Assembly: GCF_030252425.1 (NCBI RefSeq)
Contig: NZ_CP126994.1
Span: 1,922,001-1,986,000 of the forward strand
Direction of reading: 5' to 3'
Length of the DNA: 64,000 nucleotides
Source of the DNA: Acidisoma sp. PAMC 29798
GTDB lineage: Bacteria > Pseudomonadota > Alphaproteobacteria > Acetobacterales > Acetobacteraceae
The position numbers and the translations under genes are program-made. Positions 1 through 7,206 of this stretch are shown piece after piece. Each line of letters opens with the position of its first letter. Position 1 is the stretch's first letter. The notes beneath the pieces were generated by a model, which ran no database searches, was not told the origin of the DNA, and saw only the letters and a program-made list of their open reading frames with translations.

Positions 1-306
1 CCGAAGCACCAAGGCTCGATTATGGACGGCGAGAAGATCCTCTCGATCTTCGCCAAGCTTAGCTGCAAACAGTGTCAATCCTGATCGCTTCTGCGTTGAG
101 ATAATTAGGTCCAGGGTTGTACGATGCAGAAGCAGAGGCAAAACAAGGAAGGCCAAGGGAATCGGCACAGGACTTTGATCCTCCGCTTGATATCCGAGGC
201 CAAACTGCCAAATAGCGTATGCACCAAGCGCTGGGTTCTGAACTATTTCTAGTCCTGTGAGAGGCCGGTGCGATCTGAAGTCGTCACGTAAACTTATGCC
301 TGACAT
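1..306 (-). CDS. ABC-3C system middle component (partial, runs off the left edge)
   Basis: An open frame on the minus strand starts at ATG 306-304 and stays open to base 1 (102 codons, no stop), so the 3' end lies outside the window. A TTAGG ribosome site sits 5 bases before the ATG, and only 6 bases separate it from the stop of the upstream gene. The protein contains NPALGAYAIWQF, PIPLAFLVLPLLLH and STQKRSG, ending in a DLLAVHNRA stretch. This pattern (NPA...L...GY, then LAFLVLPL.LH, then a basic STQKRS) is the one I know for the small middle component of ABC three-component conflict systems. That protein links the effector to an ABC-type ATPase. Codons such as TTA, ATA, AGA and CTA are frequent here and rare in the rest of the window, which suggests horizontal gain. 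The family call is from memory of the motif, not a search. Confidence 0.8.
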   Translation of the reverse strand, partial: MSGISLRDDFRSHRPLTGLEIVQNPALGAYAIWQFGLGYQAEDQSPVPIPLAFLVLPLLLHRTTLDLIISTQKRSGLTLFAAKLGEDREDLLAVHNRALVLR

Positions 307-312
307 ATAAGC

Positions 313-1461
313 CTAACCTAGCATTGTATCGTAGTCAGGATGCCAGCCGAGGATTGATCGATCGGCCAATTCGTTCAAACAGCCATGAACAAAATGACCA
401 GGCACCGTGCGCCCTTCGATGGGAGCCTGAATTCGTGTGCAACGGAGATACACAATCCGTCCTCGCTGTGCAGGCTGGTGCTGAGCATGTGTCAGATTAA
501 CCTCTCCACTGATGGCACCGCAACTAGCAATCAAGTGGTCATCCATCTCGTCGAAGCTCTTCTTGAATACGTGACCCTTTTCTGCCCAACTGACCTTGTC
601 TGAAGATGCACGTAGAAAATCGCTTATCGCTCGAATACTTTCATCTCGTGTCGCGTTGATCAGCTCCAACTGTCGGATGAATGTTGGCCGCTTCCAAAAC
701 CAAGTGGAAAGCTCCTCTTGTCCCGGAGTGTCGGCGACCGACACCAAAAGGCCTGGCAAGTTAACTTTCTGCGCATAGGCTCGGACCTTCGTAAGAAACT
801 TGTCTGCAGCAATCATGCCAGGTTGCTGCAAACGAAGCAGCGCATCGCCTTCCTCTTTCGCAAAGCCTATAGAGGCCTCGCAGATAATCTGGAGAACCGT
901 CGGTTCAAAGGCTATGCCCAACCGATTCCGCACACTCGCTATCGGGTCCAGCTCATTGATGACTGTAAGCCGCTTGACGAACGAAACCTTATCTGCATCC
1001 GACATTTTCAAGAAGAGATTCAAATGCGGCAGGCAGCCGGGCAACTTCTTCTTGAGTGAAGCCAACGCTGTCTTAACTGCCGCGACTGCATCGTCAATCT
1101 CCTGCTTGGTAGAAGCGTTGCCTAGCAGCTGAGGTAGGCCACCTGCCTTCAATGGGGTCACGTAGAAGCGAAAACAGTAATTCGGATCAGCGGCGGCGCC
1201 GCTACTCACCCAGTGACCAACCGTCTTCCAAAAATCGGGCGCCCAATCAGATAGAGGGTTATGAGAGGAAGCACTCTTCATCTGCTCTAGAATAACGTGC
1301 CCAGTAGGCAGATGAATCGCTACGTCCTCTACGGTCTCGAGAGACACTGACGAGCCTGGAGGACACGTTAGTAGATTGTAGCAAAGGCGCACAGGTTGGA
1401 GTGCATAACCGAGATATTGACCGGGGGCAGTACGTTTAGCTAGTGCAGATGTGGCGCTCAT
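313..1461 (-). CDS. ABC-3C large component with nuclease-like N-terminus
   Basis: Predicted 382 aa. I chose the ATG at 1461 because GGAG stands 5 bases before it; a longer frame to 1506 has no suitable ribosome site. Residues 11-30 read APGQYLGYALQ..., residues 40-62 carry LETVEDV...TG...LEQMK, and residues 72-84 carry DWAPDFWKTVGHW. The combination GY.xQ, E..(E/D)DV, QxK and D.WKT..W is typical of the large (CTD-bearing) proteins of ABC-3C conflict systems. The Glu/Asp and EQMK residues resemble the D-ExK/QxK active site of the Cap4/DUF4297 restriction-endonuclease fold. The remaining ~280 residues have no motif I recognise and would include the system-specific C-terminal domain. Role (inference): effector of an anti-phage or anti-plasmid system, held by the middle component encoded 6 bases downstream. 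G+C is near 50 percent, clearly below the neighbours. Confidence 0.72.
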   Translation of the reverse strand: MSATSALAKRTAPGQYLGYALQPVRLCYNLLTCPPGSSVSLETVEDVAIHLPTGHVILEQMKSASSHNPLSDWAPDFWKTVGHWVSSGAAADPNYCFRFYVTPLKAGGLPQLLGNASTKQEIDDAVAAVKTALASLKKKLPGCLPHLNLFLKMSDADKVSFVKRLTVINELDPIASVRNRLGIAFEPTVLQIICEASIGFAKEEGDALLRLQQPGMIAADKFLTKVRAYAQKVNLPGLLVSVADTPGQEELSTWFWKRPTFIRQLELINATRDESIRAISDFLRASSDKVSWAEKGHVFKKSFDEMDDHLIASCGAISGEVNLTHAQHQPAQRGRIVYLRCTRIQAPIEGRTVPGHFVHGCLNELADRSILGWHPDYDTMLG

Positions 1462-1833
1462 CATTGCTCCAAGCGAATCGACGACTTTGAAATGTGGAGC
1501 AGTCAATACGGCTTCGCAACCCTTTAACCTGGGCCGATTACCGTTTTGGAGCGAAAAAACGGACGCGCCGTTGAATACGTTGATTTTTATTGGGAAGGCT
1601 GAGTTATCAGTTTGTGCCCTTAGTCTTTGGCCGCCTTCTAGTCGACGACTAGCGACGAAGGCTTTGGCGGGACGTCATCTCAAATTCTCGGCCGTAATGT
1701 TCCCTATTTGCCATTCTCGCTCTTAGGTTTGCGCCGTAATGCCCAGCGATCTAATCGATAAACTGCCTTCAGATCGTCTGGCCGAGCTAGCGCATGGTAC
1801 ACCGCCTTACCCCCACCCCCCGGAGGTTCCGCC
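1462..1833. other. Intergenic junction between low-GC island and high-GC backbone
   Basis: No convincing gene is seen in these 372 bases. Base composition shifts from about 50 percent G+C on the left to above 65 percent by 1800, so this is the likely inner boundary of the acquired ABC-3C segment. It should hold the minus-strand promoter of that operon. The AT-rich run around 1575-1600 is a candidate, but I cannot place a -10/-35 pair with confidence. I found no integrase, tRNA or obvious direct repeat that would mark an attachment site. Confidence 0.5.
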
Positions 1834-2220
1834 ATGGACGACCAAGACATTCGCGCCGCTCTGGATCGCCACTGGGCCGCGTCCGACGCGGACGACTTCG
1901 AGGGCGAGCACGTGATCTATCGCGAGGACGCGCTGCTCGAATACCCGCAATCCGGCGAGCGCCTGCGCGGGCGACGGAACATCCAGGCGTCGCGCGCCGC
2001 GCAGCCGAACCGGAAACGCTTCGCCATCCGCCGGATCATCGGCGCCGGCGCGCTTTGGGTCACCGAATATATCCTCACCTATGACGGGCGGCCGTCCTAC
2101 ACCGTGAGCATCATGGAGTTCCGCGAGGGCAAGGTCGCCCGCGAGACCCAGTATTTCGCCGATCCCTTCGCGCCGGGGCCGTCACGCGCGCAATGGGTCG
2201 AGCAAATCGAAACGCCATAA
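1834..2220 (+). CDS. SnoaL/NTF2-like family protein
   Basis: 128 aa, with a strong GGAGG ribosome site about 9 bases before the ATG. The length and pattern fit the NTF2-like (SnoaL-type) alpha+beta barrel: an N-terminal helix with DDQDIRAALDRHWAA, then RGRRNIQA, and strand segments such as TVSIMEFREGKVARETQYF, where an acidic/aromatic strand lines the pocket. Members act as isomerases, cyclases or ligand-binding proteins, so the substrate cannot be read from sequence. The stop codon is one base before the next ATG (glycosylase), so the two are very likely co-transcribed. Confidence 0.75.
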   Translation: MDDQDIRAALDRHWAASDADDFEGEHVIYREDALLEYPQSGERLRGRRNIQASRAAQPNRKRFAIRRIIGAGALWVTEYILTYDGRPSYTVSIMEFREGKVARETQYFADPFAPGPSRAQWVEQIETP

Positions 2221-2221
2221 C

Positions 2222-2818
2222 ATGCCCATCCGCCCGCTCGCGCGCTCGGACCTGCCGATCGATACCACATCCCTCGCCCGCTTTCTGATCGGCCGCGTGG
2301 TGCTCCGCAGGCTGCCGGAAGGCGTCGTGAGCGGTCGTATCGTGGAGACCGAGGCCTATGTCGTGGGGGATGCCGCCGGGCACGCCTATCGGGGCATGAC
2401 CCCGCGCAATCGCGCGCTGTTTCTGGCACCCGGGCACGCCTATATTTACGTCGCCTATGGCATTTCCAACATGCTCAATGTCTCAAGCGAAATCGCCGGG
2501 GTCGGCGCCGGCGTTCTCATCCGAGCGCTCGAACCGCTCGACGGCATCGCGATCATGAAAGACAATCGCGGCATCACGCGCCCGCGTGATCTGGCGCGCG
2601 GACCAGGTCGGCTCACTGCCGCTCTGCGCATCGATCGTGCATGTGATGGGCTCGATCTTTGCCAAGAGGGTCCGTTTTGGCTCGGGTCCGATGATCACGC
2701 ATCCGGCGAAATCGGGCAGAGCATCCGCATCGGCATTTCGAAGGAGGCCGACCGCCTCCTGCGGTTTTATCTTCGGGAAAATCCCTTCGTCAGCGGTCCA
2801 AAATCGCTCATGGCGTAG
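2222..2818 (+). CDS. mpg: DNA-3-methyladenine glycosylase (AAG/MPG family)
   Basis: 198 aa, the usual length for bacterial MPG-type glycosylases. These monofunctional base-excision enzymes remove 3-methyladenine, hypoxanthine and other alkylated purines. Family motifs are present in order: IVETEAYVVGD, with the catalytic Glu; HAYRGMTPRN; YIYVAYGISNMLNV, which includes the base-intercalating Tyr; RALEPL; ARGPGRLTAALRI; and IRIGISK. The final PWRF-like motif is degenerate (the end reads LRENPFVSG). It begins one base after the NTF2-like gene. The last 11 bases overlap the convergent LysR gene. Confidence 0.93.
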   Translation: MPIRPLARSDLPIDTTSLARFLIGRVVLRRLPEGVVSGRIVETEAYVVGDAAGHAYRGMTPRNRALFLAPGHAYIYVAYGISNMLNVSSEIAGVGAGVLIRALEPLDGIAIMKDNRGITRPRDLARGPGRLTAALRIDRACDGLDLCQEGPFWLGSDDHASGEIGQSIRIGISKEADRLLRFYLRENPFVSGPKSLMA

Positions 2819-3704
2819 AGATAGACAGCCCCGCGAGAAGCGACGCGTAGGCGGCGAGCCTGCGGGATACGAACTCCGTGAACAGCCGCACGCGCTTCGT
2901 CTTGCGTGTCTCCCCCTGCGTGAGAAGCCAGAGCGTTCCGTACAGATGCAGGTCGGTGCCCGGCACCCTCACCAGCAGGGGGTCGGCATCGCCGACGAAG
3001 CACGGCAGCGTCGTCATCCCGAGCCCTTGCCGTACAGCCGCGATCTCGGCCGCCGCGTCGGTGACCCTGAATGGAACCCCGGTGATCCGAATCTCACCCG
3101 CGCTGGCCCAATCCGGAATGCCATGCAGGCTGATGACGATCCACCGCATGGGATCAGACGCGCCCGCACGCCATGCAGCCAGTCGGTCGCGGGACATATA
3201 GACGCCGCCGAACAACTCCGGCCCCTTCAGACCGTGAAGATTGAGCGGCAGGGTCTTGCGGTCATAGACGACGCGGATCGCGACGTCGGCGTCGCGGTTG
3301 GTCAGATTTGCCAGCTCGCCAGACGACAGGATTTCCATTTCGATGTCCGGATGGAGACGCGCGAAATCGGCGAAGTCCGGCATCAGCAGGTGTGTCGCGA
3401 GGGGTGCTGTCAACGTCACGCGCAAAAGCCCGCGCACGCTTTGGTCGCGCCCGAAGACGCGCGTCTCCAGCAAGTGCGACGACGCTTTCATCTGCTCCGC
3501 GAACTCCAGCACCTCCTCGCCCGCAGCTGTCAGGCGGTAGCCCGAAGGCCGCTTTTCGAACATCTGCACCCCGAGGCGTTCCTCGAACTGGGCAATGCGT
3601 CGCAGCACGGTCGCGTGGTTCACACCGAGGCGTTCGGCGGCAGCACGCACCGAGCCTTCGCGCGCGACGGCCAGAAAGTAGCGCACGTCATCCCAGTCGA
3701 TCAT
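2808..3704 (-). CDS. LysR-family transcriptional regulator
   Basis: About 298 aa from the ATG at 3704 (MIDWDDVRYFLAVAREGS), where LysR proteins normally begin; an in-frame ATG at 3764 would add 20 residues with no family similarity. The N-terminal winged helix-turn-helix reads SVRAAAERLGVNHATVLRRIAQFEERLGVQMFEKR. It is followed by a type-2 periplasmic-binding-like effector domain (LRVTLTAPLATHLLMPDF..., LGMTTLPCFVGD). It is divergent from the SDR at 3982, the usual arrangement for a LysR and its target, so it probably controls the SDR/reductase pair. The 277-base shared upstream region should contain its T-N11-A sites. Ligand unknown. Confidence 0.9.
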   Translation of the reverse strand: MIDWDDVRYFLAVAREGSVRAAAERLGVNHATVLRRIAQFEERLGVQMFEKRPSGYRLTAAGEEVLEFAEQMKASSHLLETRVFGRDQSVRGLLRVTLTAPLATHLLMPDFADFARLHPDIEMEILSSGELANLTNRDADVAIRVVYDRKTLPLNLHGLKGPELFGGVYMSRDRLAAWRAGASDPMRWIVISLHGIPDWASAGEIRITGVPFRVTDAAAEIAAVRQGLGMTTLPCFVGDADPLLVRVPGTDLHLYGTLWLLTQGETRKTKRVRLFTEFVSRRLAAYASLLAGLSISTP

Positions 3705-3981
3705 GGTGCAATCCGGCACCGCCGGGTGCGCCTTCCAAACCCTAGGCCCAATACCATCAAACATCCTCTCTCATGGGGGAGGCGATCATAGCCTGTGCCC
3801 GCAGAACAGCCCAATCCCGCGCGACGGACGCCCATCGTCGGGGCTGGCGTCGGTCTCCCGGCCGGATCGATTTCGCACCACGGATGTGCGCGCCTCCGCA
3901 CTCGACGCCTGACGCCGGCGGACGCATTTCCAGGGTCTCGGGGACAGAAAAGCGCTGTCCAACACGACGAAAGGAAAAGTC

Positions 3982-4716
3982 ATGGGAAAGCTTGAGGGTA
4001 AGGTCGCCGTCATCACGGGTGGATCGAGCGGCATGGCGCTGGCCAGCGCCAAACGGTTCGTTGAAGAAGGCGCCTATGTGTTCATCACGGGCCGGAGGCA
4101 GGAGGCGCTCGACGAGGCCATCCAACTGATTGGCCGGAACGTGACCGGCGTGCGCGGTGACGCGGCCAATCTGGCAGACCTCGACCGTCTGTTCGACACG
4201 GCCAAGCGGGAAAAGGGCAGGATCGACGTCCTGTACGCAAGCGCTGGCATGGGCGAAGCCGTCCCACTCGGCGAGATTACCGAGCAGCATTTCGATGCGA
4301 CCTTCGACCTGAATACGCGCGGCACGCTGTTCACGGTTCAGAAGGCGTTGCCGCTGTTCAACGAGGGCGGATCGATCTTCATGACCGGGTCAGTGGCTTC
4401 GGTGAAAGGTTTTCCTGGTTACGGCGTGTATGCCGCGAGCAAGGCGGCGTTGCGCTCATTCGCACGCACCTGGCTCAACGAACTGAAGGGCAGGAACATT
4501 CGGGTGAACGTGCTGAGCCCGGGGCCGATCGCCACACCGATGCAGGACCAAGTTCTGACCGAGGAGGCGAAGCGCATGTTCGAATCGCTGATCCCACGGG
4601 GAACGATGGGTCGTCCTGAGGAAATTGCGGCGGTCGCGCTGTTTCTGGCTTCAGACGATTCGAGCTTCGTGAATGGGGTGGAATTGTCTGTCGACGGGGG
4701 CTTCTCGGCGATCTGA
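3982..4716 (+). CDS. Short-chain dehydrogenase/reductase (classical SDR)
   Basis: 244 aa. The Rossmann nucleotide motif TGGSSGMA is at residues 12-19, where GxxxGxG is usual; the third Gly is replaced by Met-Ala, a mild deviation. The catalytic Ser lies in FMTGSVAS, the Tyr-Lys pair in YAASK, and NVLSPGPIATPM plus a C-terminal FVNGVELSVDGGFSAI follow. AAGGAAAAGTC before the ATG supplies the ribosome site. These enzymes oxidise or reduce alcohols and ketones with NAD(P); the substrate is not recognisable. It is followed by a second NADP-binding protein and is divergent from the LysR gene. Confidence 0.9.
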   Translation: MGKLEGKVAVITGGSSGMALASAKRFVEEGAYVFITGRRQEALDEAIQLIGRNVTGVRGDAANLADLDRLFDTAKREKGRIDVLYASAGMGEAVPLGEITEQHFDATFDLNTRGTLFTVQKALPLFNEGGSIFMTGSVASVKGFPGYGVYAASKAALRSFARTWLNELKGRNIRVNVLSPGPIATPMQDQVLTEEAKRMFESLIPRGTMGRPEEIAAVALFLASDDSSFVNGVELSVDGGFSAI

Positions 4717-4804
4717 CGTCGCACCGGAATCGCGGCACAGCGGAACGGATGACCCAGCGCCGGTGCAGGCCGGGGACTCACGATCAACACGACATCGGAG
4801 ACAC

Positions 4805-5407
4805 ATGATGAGCTATGCGATTATAGGATTCGGTAAGATAGGCCAGGCGCTCGCCCATGCCTTCGCCCGTCAAAACATCGACGTGACCGTCGCGAGCCGC
4901 CGGCCGCCCGAGGCGTGGGCGTCGCTGGCGCGCGCGATTGGACCCAGCGTCGTCGCCGCGTCGCTGCGGGATGCAGTCGAGGCCGACACGATCATACTGG
5001 CGGTTCCGTTCGACGAGCATCGCGCGGTTGCGAAGGCCCTGCCGAGCTGGAACGGCAAGACGGTCATCGACGCGATGAATACGTTAGTTCCCCTTGAGGC
5101 GCTGGACGGTCTGCCGTCTTCCGCCTTCGTCGCGCAGGCGTTCCCCGGCGCGAAGGTCGTGAAAGCTTTCAATCACCTGATTGCAGCCACCCTGGCGACC
5201 GATCCTGTCGTCGCAGGCGGCCACCGGGTCGTCTTTCTATCGAGCGACGACGAGGACGCGACCGCTCCCGTGGCGGCCTTGGCCAAACAACTCGGGTTCG
5301 CACCCGTCGCGCTGGGAAAGTTCAACGAGGGTGGCGCGCTGGTGCACGCCAGCGGCGGCGTTTGGGGCAAGCTCATCTTCAAGGATGTGTTCAAGAAGGA
5401 GCCGTAA
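4805..5407 (+). CDS. NADPH-dependent F420 reductase-like NAD(P)-binding protein
   Basis: About 200 aa. Start at ATG 4805 (a second ATG follows at 4808), with GGAG 5 bases upstream. The N-terminus MMSYAIIGFGKIGQALA has the GxGxxG dinucleotide fold, and a basic TVASRRPPEA loop follows strand 2, suggesting NADP. The pattern ILAVPFDEHRAV...VIDAMNTL and VVKAFNHLIA matches the F420:NADP oxidoreductase-like family (NADP_Rossmann fold, YadV/Npd-like). These proteins often accompany short-chain dehydrogenases in bacteria that lack F420, so F420 use should not be assumed. It follows the SDR by 88 bases and probably shares its LysR control. Confidence 0.8.
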   Translation: MMSYAIIGFGKIGQALAHAFARQNIDVTVASRRPPEAWASLARAIGPSVVAASLRDAVEADTIILAVPFDEHRAVAKALPSWNGKTVIDAMNTLVPLEALDGLPSSAFVAQAFPGAKVVKAFNHLIAATLATDPVVAGGHRVVFLSSDDEDATAPVAALAKQLGFAPVALGKFNEGGALVHASGGVWGKLIFKDVFKKEP

Positions 5408-5458
5408 TCGATCGACGATCGTCTGATCGACGCAAGGATGGGCGGCGTGAACCTTCAG

Positions 5459-6118
5459 TCAGAACAATCCTCTGCCCAGAAGCGTCATGACATGCGTCGC
5501 AAGTCGGTCGCGGGCGGCGGGCTCAGATCGGTTCCACCCTGCGGCAAGCGGCAAGAGCGTGAGACCCATAATGGTGATGAAGACGAGATCCGCCTCCACA
5601 TCCGCGTTCATCAATCCCTGCCGCTGCCATGCCGCCACCCGCTTGGCCCATTTGCGGCGCCCCGCCCCGCCCAGTCGGGTGTGCACGCGCTCCGTCAAAT
5701 GCCCGCCTTCGCTGAGGATTTCACGCACCCAGAGCGACGCCCACCAAGGGCATTCCGCCATGGCCTCAAGAAGGCGCTCCACCATTCTGGAGATCACTGC
5801 CATCGGAGGATCATCCTCGGCGTCGAGCGTCTCATCGATGCGAATGCAGATCGGCAGAAGACGTTCCTCGGCCAGCGCGTCAATCAATTGCTCCCGGCTC
5901 TTGAAGTGGTAATGCGCCATCGCGGGAGTCAGACCCACCTGCTCCGCAATCATGCGGAGGGTCGTGTTCGGGATGCCCTGTTGGGCAAACAACACCAGAG
6001 CGGCATCCATCAACAGCGCGCGGGTGTCCGCTCGGCCGGCAGGCCGGCCGGGGCGACGCCGCCTGCCACCCACCGGCTCGGGACATGGAACGGTGGGCCT
6101 TTCACTGGATAGGGGCAA
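5459..6118 (-). CDS. TetR/AcrR-family repressor
   Basis: The N-terminal helix-turn-helix reads ALVLFAQQGIPNTTLRMIAEQ followed by VGLTPAMAHYHFKSREQLIDAL. The remainder is a helical ligand domain rich in Trp (ECPWWASLWVREIL). The frame continues to an ATG at 6193, but that start would translate straight through the AT-rich palindromic operator. A TTG at 6118 preceded by AAGAGAG at 5 bases is therefore preferred (219 aa); GTG 6124 is the alternative. A basic arm GGRRRRPGRPAGRADTR precedes the HTH. It is divergent from the amidohydrolase at 6193 and most likely represses both genes through the palindrome at 6141-6172. Confidence 0.9.
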   Translation of the reverse strand: MPLSSERPTVPCPEPVGGRRRRPGRPAGRADTRALLMDAALVLFAQQGIPNTTLRMIAEQVGLTPAMAHYHFKSREQLIDALAEERLLPICIRIDETLDAEDDPPMAVISRMVERLLEAMAECPWWASLWVREILSEGGHLTERVHTRLGGAGRRKWAKRVAAWQRQGLMNADVEADLVFITIMGLTLLPLAAGWNRSEPAARDRLATHVMTLLGRGLF

Positions 6119-6128
6119 AGGCACTCTC

Positions 6129-6172
6129 TTGACACTCAGCAATATATTAATTAACTCCGAAATTAATATATT
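6129..6172 (+). promoter_or_regulatory. Operator/promoter between tetR and the amidohydrolase
   Basis: Two perfect 12-base arms (AATATATTAATT at 6141-6152 and its exact complement at 6161-6172) flank an 8-base spacer. This is a striking AT-only palindrome in a high-GC context. A TTGACA (-35-like) hexamer at 6129-6134 lies 16 bases before TTAACT (6151-6156), so a repressor on the palindrome would cover the -10 region of the plus-strand promoter. The symmetry and the divergent TetR gene support a TetR operator. Confidence 0.75.
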
Positions 6173-6192
6173 CGATGGCACGAGAGACGACA

Positions 6193-7170
6193 ATGGCTGA
6201 GAGACGGAAAATCGCCCTGGAGGAACATTTCCTCGACCCTGACCAAGATCCCTATTTCCGGATGCTGGCCGGGCCGCATGATCACTTCGGCAGTGCGGCC
6301 ATGACGGCGGTCATGGCGCAATTGACCGATGTCGATGCGGCGCGTCTGGCGGATATGGATGCGCTGGGCATCGAGGTCGCCATTCTGTCCTATTACAATG
6401 GCAGCAGTCCCCAGCTTGATCTTGATAGCGCACGCGCGGTCATGATGGCGCAACGCATGAACGATTTTCTGGCGGAACGGATTTCCGCCCATCCTGACCG
6501 CTTCATGGGCTGGGCGACGCTCGCCATGCAGGATGTTCCGGCGTCGATTGCCGAACTACGGCGGTGCATGACGCTGCCCGGCTTCGCAGGCGCTTTGATC
6601 AATGGCCAAACTCAGGGCGACTACCTCGATCTTCCAAAATTCCTGCCCTTTTGGGAAGCGGTCGCCGCGCTCGATGTGCCGATCTACTTACACCCCGGTG
6701 TTTTAACGGCCGAAGCCGCCAAGGCCTATGAGGGTCATCCTGGCCTCGCCGGACCCGGCTGGGGCTGGGGTGCAGACACGGGCCTGCATGCGCTTCGGCT
6801 CATCTTCAGCGGGCTCTTCGATCGCTTCCCCAATCTCACCCTCATTCTCGGCCATATGGGGGAGCTGATTCCCTTCCATCTCGATCGCGTCGATCAGATG
6901 TGGACGCAGATGCACGCGACGACGCCGAAACGGCCGATCTCCCATTATGTCGCGCGGAACATGATGGTGACGACAAGCGGCAATGTCTCGGCGGTTTCGC
7001 TGATCGGCACGACGCTGGCGATCGGTGCCGACCGGATTCTGTATGCAACCGACTATCCGCTGGCCCTGGCGGAGAAATTCACCGCCGCCGTCGAGAATAG
7101 CCCGCTCAGTGACGCAGACCGGGACAAGATATTCCATGGCAATGCCCGCAAGCTGTTCCGCCTTTCATAG
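6193..7170 (+). CDS. Amidohydrolase-2 family, gamma-resorcylate decarboxylase-like
   Basis: 325 aa from the ATG at 6193, which has GAGAG 6 bases upstream; an ATG at 6175 is less well placed. The metal-binding pattern of the ACMSD/gamma-resorcylate decarboxylase group is present: KIALEEHF at the N-terminus, IYLHPG for the metal His, LILGHMGE for the second His, and ILYATDYPL for the Asp. MDALGIEVAILSYYNG, HPDRFMGWATLAMQD and TTSGNVS also match that family. Members perform non-oxidative decarboxylation of hydroxybenzoates or related hydrolysis in the cytoplasm. The exact substrate is not determined. Control by the divergent TetR is likely, probably with an aromatic acid as inducer. Confidence 0.85.
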   Translation: MAERRKIALEEHFLDPDQDPYFRMLAGPHDHFGSAAMTAVMAQLTDVDAARLADMDALGIEVAILSYYNGSSPQLDLDSARAVMMAQRMNDFLAERISAHPDRFMGWATLAMQDVPASIAELRRCMTLPGFAGALINGQTQGDYLDLPKFLPFWEAVAALDVPIYLHPGVLTAEAAKAYEGHPGLAGPGWGWGADTGLHALRLIFSGLFDRFPNLTLILGHMGELIPFHLDRVDQMWTQMHATTPKRPISHYVARNMMVTTSGNVSAVSLIGTTLAIGADRILYATDYPLALAEKFTAAVENSPLSDADRDKIFHGNARKLFRLS

Positions 7171-7206
7171 GCGCAGCGGAACGCGCGGGTTGTTTGTCTT
7201 AGCCCC

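Noticed and set aside
1-84. Plus-strand open frame ending in a TGA at 84 (could be the 3' end of a gene entering from the left)
   Set aside because: The opposite strand over the same bases is the recognisable ABC-3C middle component, which extends to 306 with a ribosome site; the plus frame has no family motif.
6125-6193. N-terminal extension of the TetR protein to ATG 6193
   Set aside because: It would translate the palindromic operator, and a start with a ribosome site exists at 6118.
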